From Caenorhabditis elegans (taxonomy: Eukaryota; Nematoda; Chromadorea; Rhabditida; Rhabditidae), in contig NC_003280.10 in assembly GCF_000002985.6 (NCBI RefSeq), positions 7,126,501 to 7,190,500 on the forward strand: a stretch of DNA of 64,000 nt. The letters run 5' to 3'. Below are positions 22,748 through 34,797 of this stretch, piece by piece. Made by a program: the position numbers and the translations under genes. Within the stretch, counting starts at the first letter, position 1; the number at the start of each line of letters is the position of its first letter. Below the pieces are notes generated by a model. The model did not search any database, was not told the origin of the DNA, and was given only the letters and a program-made list of their open reading frames with translations.

Positions 22748-25260
22748 ATGGTATCAAAGAAAAGGAAAGAGCACGGCAAGAACTTGGGCGTCTTGGGACC
22801 TGCTGCCAAGAAACAGAAACGGCTCGAAAAATCTTTCGATCAATTAAAAAAGGATAACGACGCCTACGTGCTTGAAATTGATGATTTAAAGGAAAATATA
22901 AAAGATCAGACGTCGTTACGAGAAAAAGCTGAAAACTTGAATGAGAGTCTGAAAACGAAAGTTGAGGATTTGGCTAAGAAAGTAGATTCTATAGAAGGCG
23001 AAATAGAATTCGAAAAACGATCTCACAGTGATACGAAAAAGAAGTTGGGAAAGTTTGCGGATGAAACTTTCGTAAAGGAAGAAAAGCTCGAAAGAATTAA
23101 TGAGGAAATGAGTGAAAATTTGAGAAAACTGGCACTAAAACCAGCGTCAGAAGCAAATAAAAAGTATCACCAGTTGTCACAGCCAACTAAAAACAAGAGA
23201 TGTGAGACGGTTTTGGAGTGCATCCAGACTTATGTGGGAACGGATGAAGCCGATATTTTCATTGTGGACTTCGTGAAATATGTCTCGAAACACCGAAGGT
23301 TCAAATTTCGAACTAGATTTACGACTGAAGAGACGTTTTGTGCTGTAATTAAATTCAGACTGTCGGACGGATTTTTGAAATCTTTCAAAAGTTTCTCTCA
23401 AAAAACGCTCGGATTCGACATCTTTGGCTCTCGAAAGGAAGTTGACGAGCACAGAAAGAAATTGCAAGTGCATCAAGAATATGAGATTTCGATCGAAAGT
23501 TCAACTACAAAAACTCGCATTGGACGTGAGATTCCCATTCAAAATATTATCGCGGTCTGCAAAAATGTTCCTGAAGTTACGAGAAGAAGATTAGAAACTT
23601 TGTCTGCCAATGACAACCTGGTTTTCGATGAAGGGATAGGGGATGATATTATCATCTCCGCAGATACCGGTGATGGAGTAACAAAAGTTTGTATGTCTAT
23701 CGAGAATTGTCAGAAGCCAAACAGCAGTCTCACCGAGACGGCTCTTGGATGGTACACTGGTACAGACAATTACACAAATCTGAAAAAGTATTTCGCGGGG
23801 ATTTTCGAGCAGCTCGAAAAAATGACAAGCATTCGTTATCAAGAAAAAAATGCACTCGTTATTCGAAATATTCGTCTGAAATTGGTAGGAGATCTGAAAT
23901 TTGAGTCATCTGCAATGAATCATCCAGGACAGGCAGCTTCAGATTCTTGCATTTTTTGTACCGGCAGATGGGCTCATTCTGGTATGAATAAGGCTACAGT
24001 TCAATCCTTCGAATTTGATAGATCGGGCCCTCTTCGTACATTGCGTGGTATGATATCAGCAGGGTATCATCCATTACTCCACATTGAGCCATTTTGTATC
24101 GTACCACCTTGTTTGCATCTTCTGATGGGATTGGTAAATGACTATATCTTGGCTTCACTTTTGGCACTTGCCAATCAAATCGACTTCCCTGGACAGGATC
24201 TTCCAGACTCTATGAACGAACAGAGAATGGAATTGGGAATAGTTCAGAAAGAAGAAAAATTTTGCCAAAAAGTGGTTGAAAGTCTGCAAAACGCCCTTGT
24301 GCTCACGACGAAAATCAAGGAAGTTTATGAGAGTCGACTAAAGCAGAATAATATCAAACGTTCGTCGATATCTTGTGGATCTCCAACATGCTGCGTCAGT
24401 GATATGCCAAAAAGCCAACAGGATCAAGATATCTTCTTCTGCGTTGCTTGTCCATTTGCAATTCATATGGTGTGTGCTGGTAGATATACGGAGGATCAAC
24501 GCCAGGCAGCTAAACATCATCCGACTGCTTGTTTAAAATGTCAAGAAAAACATATTCTTTCTAATGAGGAAATGATTGAACATGCTAATGAGGCACTTGA
24601 TGAGCTTGCCAGGCGCTTACAACACGAGACAAGCCATCTTAGTAACTTGAAAGCTGCTCGCCAAGACATGACAACGGCTATTTCGACTCGAACTGGGCCA
24701 ACAAAACAGAAACTCGAGGAAGTTTTGGATTATATTGGCTGTAGTCAAAAAATTAACTATCAGGGATTAACCGGAAATCAAGTAAATTTGTGATTTTCGG
24801 TATTTGAAAATATTCTAATCTTTAGGTTCGCCAACTACTAAGGACAGAAAACATTGACAAAGTACTAAAAGTCTTCACGGACTGTAGTTGGATCCAGAAT
24901 ATGAGAAACTTCATGAATGATTTGGCGTCACTCATGTCAGCAAGCAATAACGCAGTCTTCACAGATGATGATTTGAATGATTTCGCTAAAACTTTGAAGA
25001 ACTTGAAGAGAAACATCAGAATTCTTCATCCTTCGATGGGAGTCACTCCTAAACTTCACATCCTCTGTACTCACCTCGAGCCTTACATTAGAGCAAAAAG
25101 AACTTGGGGTCGTACTTCAGAACAAGGGATGGAAGCGTTTCATGTGCTCTTCAGGACAACAGAGACGCGATTTTCTTCTGTGATGTCTCTCAAGCTACGC
25201 GCTGAGTTGATGATCGACTATTTCGCTAACATCAACTATATTTCCGATAAAAGAAACTAG
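22748..25260 (+). CDS. Putative DDE transposase-like protein with coiled coil and PHD-like finger (822 aa)
   Basis: Two exons, 22748-24781 and 24826-25260, separated by a 44-nt intron, phase 0. Residues about 20-140 form a Lys/Glu-rich coiled coil. The core has three blocks resembling RNase H-fold transposases of the RAG1/Transib/Chapaev type: ISADTGDGVTKVC (Asp306), LVGDLKFESSAMNHPGQAA (Asp382) followed by a Cys pair CIFC, and PKLHILCTHL then SEQGMEAFH (Glu777 or Glu781). Between the last two blocks lies a C-x4-C ... C-x2-C ... H-x2-C ... C-x2-C zinc finger (about residues 541-597). The frame is intact. Terminal inverted repeats were not found, so it may be domesticated or their ends too diverged to see. 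Family placement is inference. Confidence 0.7.
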
Positions 25261-26199
25261 TGACAGCAAACATTTCTAGGAAACCGTTTTTATAGTACAT
25301 CTCTCTCTCTCTCTCTCACTCACATGTTTTTTTTTCGATTAAATCAATTAAACGAGCAGAAAAGCCATGAATGATCTCTAAATTCCGACTTACAAAGTGT
25401 TTTGAGTTGATGATAAGCGTGAATCCTAATTTTCAATTGCCTAAACTAACAAACGGGTTGTGAATGGGTTCAGATTGGGGTACAGCATGAAAATATTTCA
25501 AAAGAAGTGAATACAATTTTAGAAAAACCGAATACAAGCAATGTAAACATGAAAATGAAACAAAAAAACGAAAAAAAAATCAACCTTGTTCGAAGAAAAT
25601 GATGAGAATTAGAATGAGCAAGGAAATGCGAGAGACTTGGAAATGTGAGAGACGCAGCATTTCACGCGAAACGCGCCAGCAATCGTCGCGCTTGCGCATT
25701 TCGAGACGAGGATACTGTGTAAAATTGTAATCATTTGTTGCAATTTTTGTTCTTGAGTTAACTTTATTTTTCATTTTCCTCGACCTAATTTCTCAAAATT
25801 GTTAAAATGTATACTATTTATTACCCTGCAGTGCTCAAATCTTGTGATGAGCACTATCAAAGTTTTAGATGGAGTTTTTTAAAAAGTATTTTTTTTAGTA
25901 TAATTGTTTTTTTCAGTAAATTTAGTTTTTTGGAGCAGAACGCTGAAATCTGCCAAGGTTCGCTACAACCAGATATATCTAGATATAACTGCAAATGTGC
26001 GCGCTCCATTGAGACTACACGCGACGCACAACCGCGACGCGTATTGGACAGCGTTCTCCGTCTTCTTTGAACAGCATCTGTCCTCAACCATTCTCTTCTC
26101 GTTTCTCTTTTAATTTTAAGATATATTTGCTCTTCAAAGGATAAATTTCAGTCAACGCATCGACACGTAGCGAGTGCCTCGACTTGAATATCGACAAAA
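25261..26199. promoter_or_regulatory. Upstream region of fust-1
   Basis: Includes a CT microsatellite at about 25303-25319 and a GC-rich island at 25620-25720. The island has GAGAGACGCAG at about 25648, a motif over-represented in promoters of broadly expressed worm genes, and palindromic GCGCGCTTGCGC-type sequence. A second GC-rich island occupies 25985-26055. A TTTCAG acceptor at about 26150 may receive the spliced leader of fust-1. No gene is supported here. Confidence 0.5.
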
Positions 26200-28783
26200 A
26201 TGGGTTAGTTTCTTTTTTAATAGTCGTTTTCTTATTGGAATATCGAAATCCGAGTGTCCACTGAAAGTATTTTATTTATCCTCCTAACACCATTCATGTT
26301 TTATAAATTAGGTTAATGCGTGAATTTGTGGGAGCTCCCGAATACAAATCACGGGCGTTGCCATTTCTGTTTCCCGGTTATTTGAAAACATTATCGATTT
26401 CAGCGGCTTACGACCAAAGTCAACCCGACTACAGCACACCCGAAGGGCAGCAGGCGTATTGGGCCTATTATCAACAGCAACAACAACAACAACCAGGAGG
26501 TCAACCTGATGTAAGTATATGAGATTTTGTGGGCTGATCGCCTCACTATCATGGCTTTGCTCAGAATTGTTCAGGAGCATAGTTCTGCTGTTGAATACCA
26601 CCAGGCTCACAGACGTTTCATAGTTTAAATTTCAGCAGGATCCGTACGCCGCTGCTGCTTATGGAGGCCACGACCAAGCACAACAACCGCAAAATCCATA
26701 TGCACCACCACCACCAGGAGCGGATCCATACGGCCAAGGATCCGGAGGCCAATCCGGAGGATCTGACCCCTACGGGCAAAGTAGAGGTGGCGGCCGTGGA
26801 GGATTCGGAGGCAGTCGTGGAGGAGGTGGATATGATGGTGGACGTGGCGGAAGTCGTGGAGGATACGACGGAGGACGCGGAGGTTACGGCGGTGATCGCG
26901 GAGGACGTGGTGGTGGTAGAGGTTTGTTCTTGTTTGATTAATGTATTCATAATAAACCATGTTTTTCAGGTGGCTACGACGGAGAACGCCGAGGTGGGAG
27001 CCGATGGGATGACGGAAACTCTGATCGGTAGGTAAACATCTGAATGTTTCGTTAGCAATATGCGGTATTTCCAAATTCGTTTGCTTAACCATCCAAAAAT
27101 TGTTGTGTTGTGTTGAAAATCGAAACTGCTACAGAGTTCAGAGTATTCAGTGTTCATATACAAAATCTATTCACTATTAAAAACTTGCGAAGAGTAATGT
27201 ATTGTGTCCGTCATTGTAAGTTTCATGAAAAAAGGTCAGTGTCCGCAATGAAGCACAAATTCATTGTGCTTTATCGATTTGTAGGGCTATGGCCCGGTTT
27301 CCTTCAAAATATTATGCAGTTCAGCTATTATTACGTGTGTTCGGTATCAAAACGAGTCAAGAGTGAAGAACAAATGAAGTCTACCAAACGACTTCGAGCG
27401 TGCAGGAGATGCTTCTGTCTGAAATCTCTCATGCTTGAAAAATCTTAAAATCTAAATGATCGTGTTTGTGCGTACAAAAAAAAATCAATTGAAGGTGTAT
27501 TATTGCGCGGTCGAAATCTGAAAACATTTTACTGTGGTGTTAGCATGAGAGAAGAAGACAGAAGACTCCATTCAAGAATGATGTTTTGCAGACAGGGCGG
27601 ACCTCCAGGAGGAAGAGGAGGTTATCAAGGTATTGAATACGTAAATTGCTTTATCTTTCGTACCACAACGAGTTTATTACCAAAATTAAAAAAAAATGGG
27701 TATCCTACCGAGTTTATCATCGAAATTCAAAAACAAAAAACATTAAACGAATATAAAAATACTTGTTCCTGTGCTTTATATTATTGACAGTTGGACGAAA
27801 AAATTGTTTGTAAAAGTTTTCATATTTTCATTGCAGACAGAGGACCCCGACGTGACGGACCACCAAGTGGAGGAGGATACGGAGGCGGTGGTGCTGCTTC
27901 AGGAAACCGCGAATTCGGATCCGATGGGCGAGTTGAGTTGAAGGAGACCGTCTTTGTGCAGGGAATTTCCACCACGTATGTTTTGTAATCGCCCAATTAA
28001 AAAATGTATCTATATTTCAGTGCAAATGAAGCCTACATCGCCGACGTCTTCAGTACCTGCGGAGATATTGCAAAGAACGATCGCGGACCGAGAATCAAGA
28101 TTTACACCGATCGCAACACCGGAGAACCAAAAGGAGAATGCATGATAACATTCGTCGATGCTTCTGCAGCTCAACAAGCTATAACTATGTACAATGGGCA
28201 ACCATTCCCTGGCGGCTCAAGCCCGATGAGTATTTCACTAGCCAAGTTCCGCGCTGATGCAGGAGGTGAACGAGGTGGTCGTGGTGGACGAGGCGGTTTC
28301 GGAGGTGGTCGTGGTGGTCCTATGGGAGGACGTGGTGGCTTTGGCGGTGATCGTGGAGGATATGGCGGCGGCGGTGGTCGTGGAGGATTCGATGGTGGTC
28401 GCGGTGGTGGCGGTGGATTCCGTGGCGGAGACCGAGGAGGATTCCGAGGTGGTGATAGAGGAGGCTTCCGCGGAGGAGATCGTGGAGGATTCCGAGGCGG
28501 CGACCGTGGTGGCGATCGTGGAGGATTCAGAGGAGGCCGTGGAGTAGGTGGCGGAAATGCTAATATGGAACAAAGGAAGAATGACTGGCCATGTGAGCAG
28601 TGCGGAAATAGCAACTTCGCTTTCAGAAGAGTTAGTTAATTTTGTTTTTTCAAAAAAAAAACACGGGTTTTCTTCTAGGAATGCAATCAATGCCAAGCCC
28701 CGAGACCAGATGGAGGATCCGGAGGTGGTGGTGGCGAGCGACGAGGAGGACCACCAGGAGGTGACCGATACCGTCCATATTGA
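26200..28783 (+). CDS. fust-1: FUST-1, FUS/TAF15/EWS-family RNA-binding protein (448 aa)
   Basis: Eight exons: 26200-26203, 26404-26510, 26636-26921, 26970-27027, 27592-27629, 27837-27975, 28021-28630, 28679-28783. The N-terminus is low-complexity ([15 protein letters not shown], poly-Gln, then Gly/Tyr/Arg). Next is an RGG stretch, an RRM (about residues 209-298: KETVFVQGI as RNP2, GECMITFVD as RNP1-like), a long [11 protein letters not shown] repeat, and a RanBP2-type zinc finger ([20 protein letters not shown]) split by the last intron. The C-terminus is RYRPY, matching the PY nuclear localisation signal of FUS. This is the complete FET layout. Nuclear RNA processing; worm FUST-1 has been linked to circular RNA formation in neurons. 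AATAAA at 28955-28960. Confidence 0.95.
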
Positions 28784-29182
28784 GCCATCAACTCGTCTCC
28801 CCATAAATTTTAACATCTAATTTAAATTCTCTGATCTCTTCAATGTGAGAGACTTGTAACAATTTTATATCCACCTTTATATTCTACTTCGATACATTCA
28901 AATTTCAATGTTCTTTTTATATTTCATTTTTTCCCACTTTTTATTTTTAACGAAAATAAAAATTTTTGCACATTAACATCTGTTTTTTTTGCAATTGTCC
29001 GCATTTCCCTACCCATCAGCTGCTTTGCGTGTCACTGTCTGTTTTCTCTCCGCACTTCATCTCTACGTCACACTATCTGCTTCTCCATCTCTTTCGTCTC
29101 GACCTCCCTTTGCCTCGGCGCCCACCTCTCATTCTTCCAATTTACCCGGGAGAGACTGTCCGTTCGAAACTTCGACCGACTA
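28784..29182 (+). other. Short intercistronic region, fust-1 to coiled-coil gene
   Basis: AATAAA at 28955-28960 is followed by TGTTTTTTTTGC at 28980-28991, like the U-rich element of worm operons, then an acceptor-like CCCATCAG ending at 29019. The remaining 160 bases to the next ATG are pyrimidine-rich. Only about 220 bases separate the poly(A) signal from the next start codon. This fits either an operon or a compact independent promoter. Confidence 0.5.
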
Positions 29183-32100
29183 ATGAGCAGTATTACAGGA
29201 CTACAAGGTAAGATTCGAAGAAATCGCTATGAGAATAGATTTTTAGTAAGATTATTCTCGCATATTCAGAATAAAAATATAAAACTATCAATGAAAGTTA
29301 TTTTAGATTCAGAATTAAAGTATAGTTCTTAAACTTTATGATTGATAGGCTCTACGAACATTTAATTTGAAGATAAAAACGTAGAAAGTTACATCGTAAT
29401 TTAAATAGACTCTGACATGCCTTCACAAAGGCACACGGATTTATTCAGATGGGTCTTCGCGCGCAAAAAAGTTAATGGTAGTTTTTTTTAAATTAATTTT
29501 CATTATAATTTTAAATCTGATTCTGAATAACCAGTAGTTTTTATTGAAAATAAACGCAGTCGCTAAAATCCAAAAGCAGACTACCATAAACTTTTTCGCA
29601 CACCAAGACCCATCTGAATATATCCGTGCGCATTAATCACAACCAAGGGTGTCAATTCCCGTTTCCCGTTTTTCCCGTTGTCCCGTTTTTGGGGTGTTTT
29701 CACGGGAACGGGAATTCCCGTTGTCCCGTTTTCGAAATTTTTACGGGACATTGACACCCTTGATCACAACAGCTGTTTGATTTTCAATAATTACATCTAT
29801 GTAGTTGCACAAGTATTCAATTTTGAAAATAGTTTTTTTGTTTTTGAACTTTCCTATTGAAACTATTTGATAATGGTTAATGAACATGGGTCTCGCCACG
29901 CTGACAACGGGTTACTGTAACTCGTTAGAACTTACAGGTAGATATTACATCATATTTTTGTTTAATACAATTCCGCCACCAGTACCTCGTTTAATTTGAA
30001 AAGGTTGATACAATCTCGGTCCATAAATTAATATGAGCTACAGTAACTCGATGTCCGCGTGGCGAGACCCATGCACGTAAGATATGGCGAAAATTCTAAT
30101 GTGCATAATAGGAATTCAATTTTTAATTTTTTTTGTGTGGTTTATTTTATATAAATACTCTCCTCGCTTTCAATTTCATTTTTTTAATTTTTCAAACTCA
30201 AAAAACACACATAGAAACACATAGAAACAAGAAGCTCTTTAAACATTTTCAATTCTTTTGTCCTTCTCCTCATTTTTTCTCCGGCACAATGAGCTTATTC
30301 GGTCATGTCAATGTCTGAGTCTCTATATCTTCAGTTGATATTTTGCCTATTTACCCAATGACCTACGAATCGTGTTTCGAATCAAAAACTTGAAAAAATT
30401 TGTGTTTGCCTACATTTTTTTGCCCCACACAATTTCATCTTCTTCAATACCCGTAACTACTTATATAATTTGGTTTCATATCTAATCAAACAAGTAATAA
30501 AACGGAAGGAAGATGGGAGATATTTAAAAGTAAAATAGATATGTTTGCAGTTAAATCTCTTCGAATCGGGGTGGAACCTGTTGAAGTAGAGTTAGATGAA
30601 GATGCTGGTATCTTGTGGACTTCACTTCAAACTGCATTTCCAGGTGGGTTACTGTAACGGAACACAAGAAGATAATGCATTTTAATTTGATGCATTCAGG
30701 CTTGTGTCAAACAAAAAACTTCTAGAAAAAATAGCAAGAACATTTGGATTTGGCAGTTGTAAAACATTTTTAATCAAATCATAGACAACCGAGAAGCTAA
30801 TAGAAGAAAGAAGACAGTTCTTCAGTTTTTCATAATTTTTGTGACTTTTTTCAAAATAACAATCAACACGAGTACACTGTAGGTACTGTAGCCAGAAATT
30901 TCCAAATTCTTGTTGAATTTTCCTTTTTGTGAATGTTTTCATTTGACAACACACAAACTGTATCATTTTTTGATGATTCACGTGAATTTCTGCTGACAAG
31001 ACAAATAGATAATAGCGGAACAGTCCGTGTTATTTTTGTTACCACACACCCCTCTGATGTAGGCATCAAACATGTCACCTCACCCATAGAATTGTTATCA
31101 CTTCTCATTTCTGCTAACCTTTTTCTTGGTTTATTTCAATGTAATCAAATCGAATCAACATGTATGCAAAGTATGCGAATAATTGCAAAAGAATTGGCGC
31201 CCAAAAAGAGAGAGAGAGAGAGAGAGAGAAGAAGAAGCTTTTCTTATCTGTTACAGTCTGTGTCTTATTGATCCGTATATTTTCTCAAGGGTTTTACAGA
31301 AATTGATAGCAGCAGGAACTGGAGAGAATGAGAAAAAATGAAAATAAATAGGAAAAAAAATTACAGGATGTTCTGGGATGTACTACCGAGAAATCGGTGA
31401 CTCATGCAAGAAATCAGTGAAATTTGATGGAAAAAAGTTTATGGCTCCTGGCGGAGCATGGAATGATCGAGAATACTTTGTGACTTTGAGTAAGATTTAC
31501 CACAAGGACATACCGCAAACAACTTTGTTTAGGTCAAAGATGTCATACAGCTGCTGGAAATTCGGGACATACTGCTTCTTACAGCGACGCCACAAAACAA
31601 TTTGAAAAAAGTGTGCAAGCAGTGCAGAAAATGATGTTGGCTTCTGGAATGAAAATAGGTGAGAAGGGTCATTCAGCACATAATTTTCATAATTTTTACC
31701 ATATGAAATCAATTTATTCCTGAAATCAAACATACAAACTGCTCTTTGAGATATGAGCCATCTTACAAAGAAGCGCCAACACACTTCTTCTCGTGAAACA
31801 GCTTCATCAACTTCATCATCTACAGTAACCCCTGATCCGATTCAAGCAATTGAGGTAGGTATCCTTTATTTTGACATTTTTATTCACAAAAAGATGTTTT
31901 CACAAAATCAATTTTTTAGGAACGCTCACAAATGTTGAAAACCGCTGGAAGAGAACTAAGCCCATTGGAACAACAATTTTTGGATTTATGCCGTATTTCA
32001 ACTGCGAAAGATCAGATTATTGATGCCAATCGACAGGAAATCACAAAGATGAATGAAACGTTACGAATTTTGGAAAAAAACTTGAAGGAGACCGAGACAA

Positions 32101-34347
32101 ATTTATCTGAAGCAAATGCGATGGTTGATTGCAAACAGCAGGAATTGGAAATGGTCAGTGAAGCATTAAAACGATTGGAAGAGTCGAGGCATACTGTAAG
32201 ACAAAGATTTCCAGTTTCAAATATTTATTGATAATTTTCAGATCAGCGAGTTGAACCGAAAATCTGGAAATTTGGAGGAAAATGTTACCGAGCTGCAAAT
32301 GAAATTGATGAATGTAGAGGAGGAGTAAGTGGAGGTGAATAGCAAACGTTTCCATATTTCACTAGTATTTCAGAAATCACGGACTAAAAGCTCAACTTGA
32401 AACAAGTCACAATAGAATAAAAGAAATGTCTGATACTATATCAATGCTTACTTCATCAAAGGATATTTTGTCAAAAGTAAGAACAATTGTTATTCAGATT
32501 TCAATAAAATGTACCTACTTCAGGAACTGGATCAATTGAGACCATTCGCAGATGCAGCTGGAATTGAGGATTATGAGAATATCCCAACGTTTATTCACGC
32601 AATTCAGGAAAATAAGGAACTTCGGAAAACAAATGAAAATATGAAACTTCAATCAGAAGAAACAAAAGATAATCATAAACAGATGCAAAGTATTCATACA
32701 GAGGTTTTCGAGGAAAATGCTAAATTAAGGAATAGGTTAGATTGATGGAGTTATTACAAATTTTTGGAAAATTTATAATTTAGAAACGAAGATTTGGAAC
32801 GAAGATTTGCACATGTTGATGATGAACTCGCTTGTGTGAATGAGAATTGGGCAAAAGAACTGAAAGAGAAACAACAAGATTGGGATAAAGTTGTAAGTTT
32901 CTACTTAAAAAATTGAATCGAAATTGGGCGGGATGAAAAAGAGACTGTTAGAAATCCATTTCTAATGTTTAATAGTTATTTTATGCCAAAGAAATTAATT
33001 AATTTCAGAAATACGCAGCAGAATCAGAAGTGTTATCTCTACGTGAACAACTTGTCCATCTTCAATCAATTCTTGAATCAGCAACCCGGGAAGCAGCAGA
33101 AAATGCTCGAAGGTCAGCTGATCCTCTGCTCGAGTATTCTCTTATCTAGATCACTCTTGCATTTTTTCTATTTTTTAATTCAGAAACGTCATCTGGGACT
33201 GGTAGATTCGTAGACTTGGTAATTGATAATTCGAATATTTTTATTATTTTTAAACCATAATCTGAAAGAAATCTTAACAGTCTCAGTTGATAAGTAACCA
33301 AAATAATTGATTGAATGCCCTGAAAATGCACAAATTTTCGTTTCCTTCCAACGTACCTGGAACGTTTTGATCCATATTCCTTTTATCTCACTTTTTCCCA
33401 AAAAATTCCGGTTTCTTCCGTTTAACGGTTTTCCTTCTCGGTTATGCTCAACCCTAATCAGTTTTCGTATTTGTAAATAGTTTTAAAATGAATAAAATTT
33501 TTGGATTCATAACCGTTTTTGTTCAATAGCAAGGAATACCGTTAAATGGGAGAATCAACTGCAATATCATTTTAAAAATCTGTTATTTTATAGGCCACTT
33601 TTCCATTCCAGCACAGTTTTTGAAAACTTTTTGTCAAAGTTTTGGCAAATTGTCTCAAAATCCTGGACTTTTTGAGAAATTTATAAGGACATTTTATAGG
33701 GCATTCTTGATTATCAAAGCTCTACTAGGTTTGAACATTAAAAAAAATATAAATAGTAGAAAAGACAGTTTTTGGTAAACTTCCAAAATTGTAGTAGCTG
33801 AAAACTATTGAAAATTTATGAATATTTTTGCAAAGTTTAATAATAGTTGTGAGATTTAATTGTTTCAAGAGTGTTAAATCTGAATAATTACAGAGTATCA
33901 GAATTGGAACATGAACGTCATGAAGTTCGACGTCTCTCCGATGCAATGCATATAAAAGCTCAGGTGAGCGGCAGTCCAGTCCATCGTCTGTCGTCTTCAA
34001 TTCGCTTTTAACTAAAAAAACCCATTTGGCTTATCATTTCATTATGAATCAATTTCACAAAATCACGACACATATCTGATTATTTTAAGTTCTCAATAAA
34101 TTATTTTTATTTCATGTTTTTGCTGTGAAAAGCTGATTTTATGTTTGCATGGCTTCGCTTTAAATAATTTCAAATATCTAACATATTCAATTTCCGACTA
34201 TTCCAGGAAGATCTAGCCCGTCAAGTGAGAGTTTTGAAAGAAAGACTCGCAGAATCGGATAGTCAAGTTGCTGAGCTCAATGTGCTTGTTTCTTCGTTGG
34301 CAGCAGATGCCACAGCTTCACGCAGAGAAATTTCAGATCTTTTGTAA
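29183..34347 (+). CDS. Protein with TDP-43 N-terminal-like domain and long coiled coil (522 aa)
   Basis: Exons: 29183-29207, 30551-30643, 31367-31489, 31533-31658, 31751-31854, 31920-32195, 32242-32324, 32374-32476, 32524-32735, 32784-32892, 33009-33112, 33894-33963, 34207-34347; every phase agrees. The acceptor at 31750 (CTTTGAG) is weak. Residues about 10-82 read SLRIGVEPVEVELDEDAG, TAFPGCSGMYYRE, one Cys, FMAPGGAWNDREYFVTL. This matches the TDP-43 N-terminal domain residue by residue (EPIEI; FPGxxGxxYR; C; AP...W....YVV). A Ser/Thr linker follows, then about 380 residues of heptad-rich coiled coil (KDQIIDANRQEITKMNETL and onward) to the stop. No RRM is present. Likely a self-associating scaffold; function unknown. 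AATAAA at 34431-34436. Confidence 0.82.
29425..29632. repeat. Foldback element 1 in intron 1
   Basis: CACGGAT..ATTCAGATGGGTCTT...AAAAAGTT.ATGGTAG at about 29432-29485 returns in reverse complement at about 29578-29632. The arms are about 53 bases and the centre is AT-rich. Confidence 0.85.
29644..29763. repeat. Foldback element 2 in intron 1 (TCCCGTT-rich)
   Basis: AAGGGTGTCAATTCCCGT at the left end pairs with ACGGGACATTGACACCCTT at the right end. The interior repeats TTCCCGTT and its complement many times, so most of the 120 bases can fold. Confidence 0.85.
29885..30072. repeat. Foldback element 3 in intron 1
   Basis: CATGGGTCTCGCCACG at 29885 pairs perfectly with CGTGGCGAGACCCATG ending at 30072. 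Imperfect pairing continues inward (TTACTGTAACTCG against CTACAGTAACTCG type sequence). About 188 bases overall, without a coding frame. Confidence 0.88.
31205..31230 (+). repeat. GA microsatellite
   Basis: An uninterrupted AG dinucleotide run within an intron of the coiled-coil gene. Confidence 0.9.
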
Positions 34348-34797
34348 ATAATTCGATGAAAATATTTGATGATAATCCGAGTGTGCTTCAGTTTCTATCT
34401 AAAAAATAACGGCGTAGATTTAGAGTATGTAATAAAGAGTTTCTTCACTGACTTGTAAAAAGTATGAACAGTTTACATATATGATTTAATTTTTATCGGT
34501 ACAAAAACTATACTGATTTGGGCTAGTGCTAGGTCTAAAAATTGCTTGATAATGAGAAGTACTGTGTTTTTTCACTACAATTCTTGCTGGAAAAATTAAT
34601 GTTGAATGGGAAGGACTGAAAATAGTTTTAGCAGCACAGAAGTTTGACTAAGAAAAAATTATCAATGGGAAAAACTGAGCCACCTTTCATCGTAAAATCA
34701 AATCAAAAACGAGAAAATACGTTTATATTTATGAATAAATTGAAAGTAATAAAATATATAAAGGCACGTAATTGAAAAAGGTTAACAACGGAAGCAT
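34348..34797. other. 3' region between coiled-coil gene and inverted pseudogene
   Basis: Holds the AATAAA at 34431 of the upstream gene. From about 34501 it is sequence homologous, in reverse orientation, to the 3' flank of the first gene of the window (about 2427-2657), with several indels. No coding frame. Confidence 0.7.

Noticed and set aside
28171-28614. Long Pro-rich minus-strand frames opposite fust-1
   Set aside because: Mirror image of the Gly/Arg codons of the RGG repeat; the sense strand has the RRM, zinc finger and intron structure.
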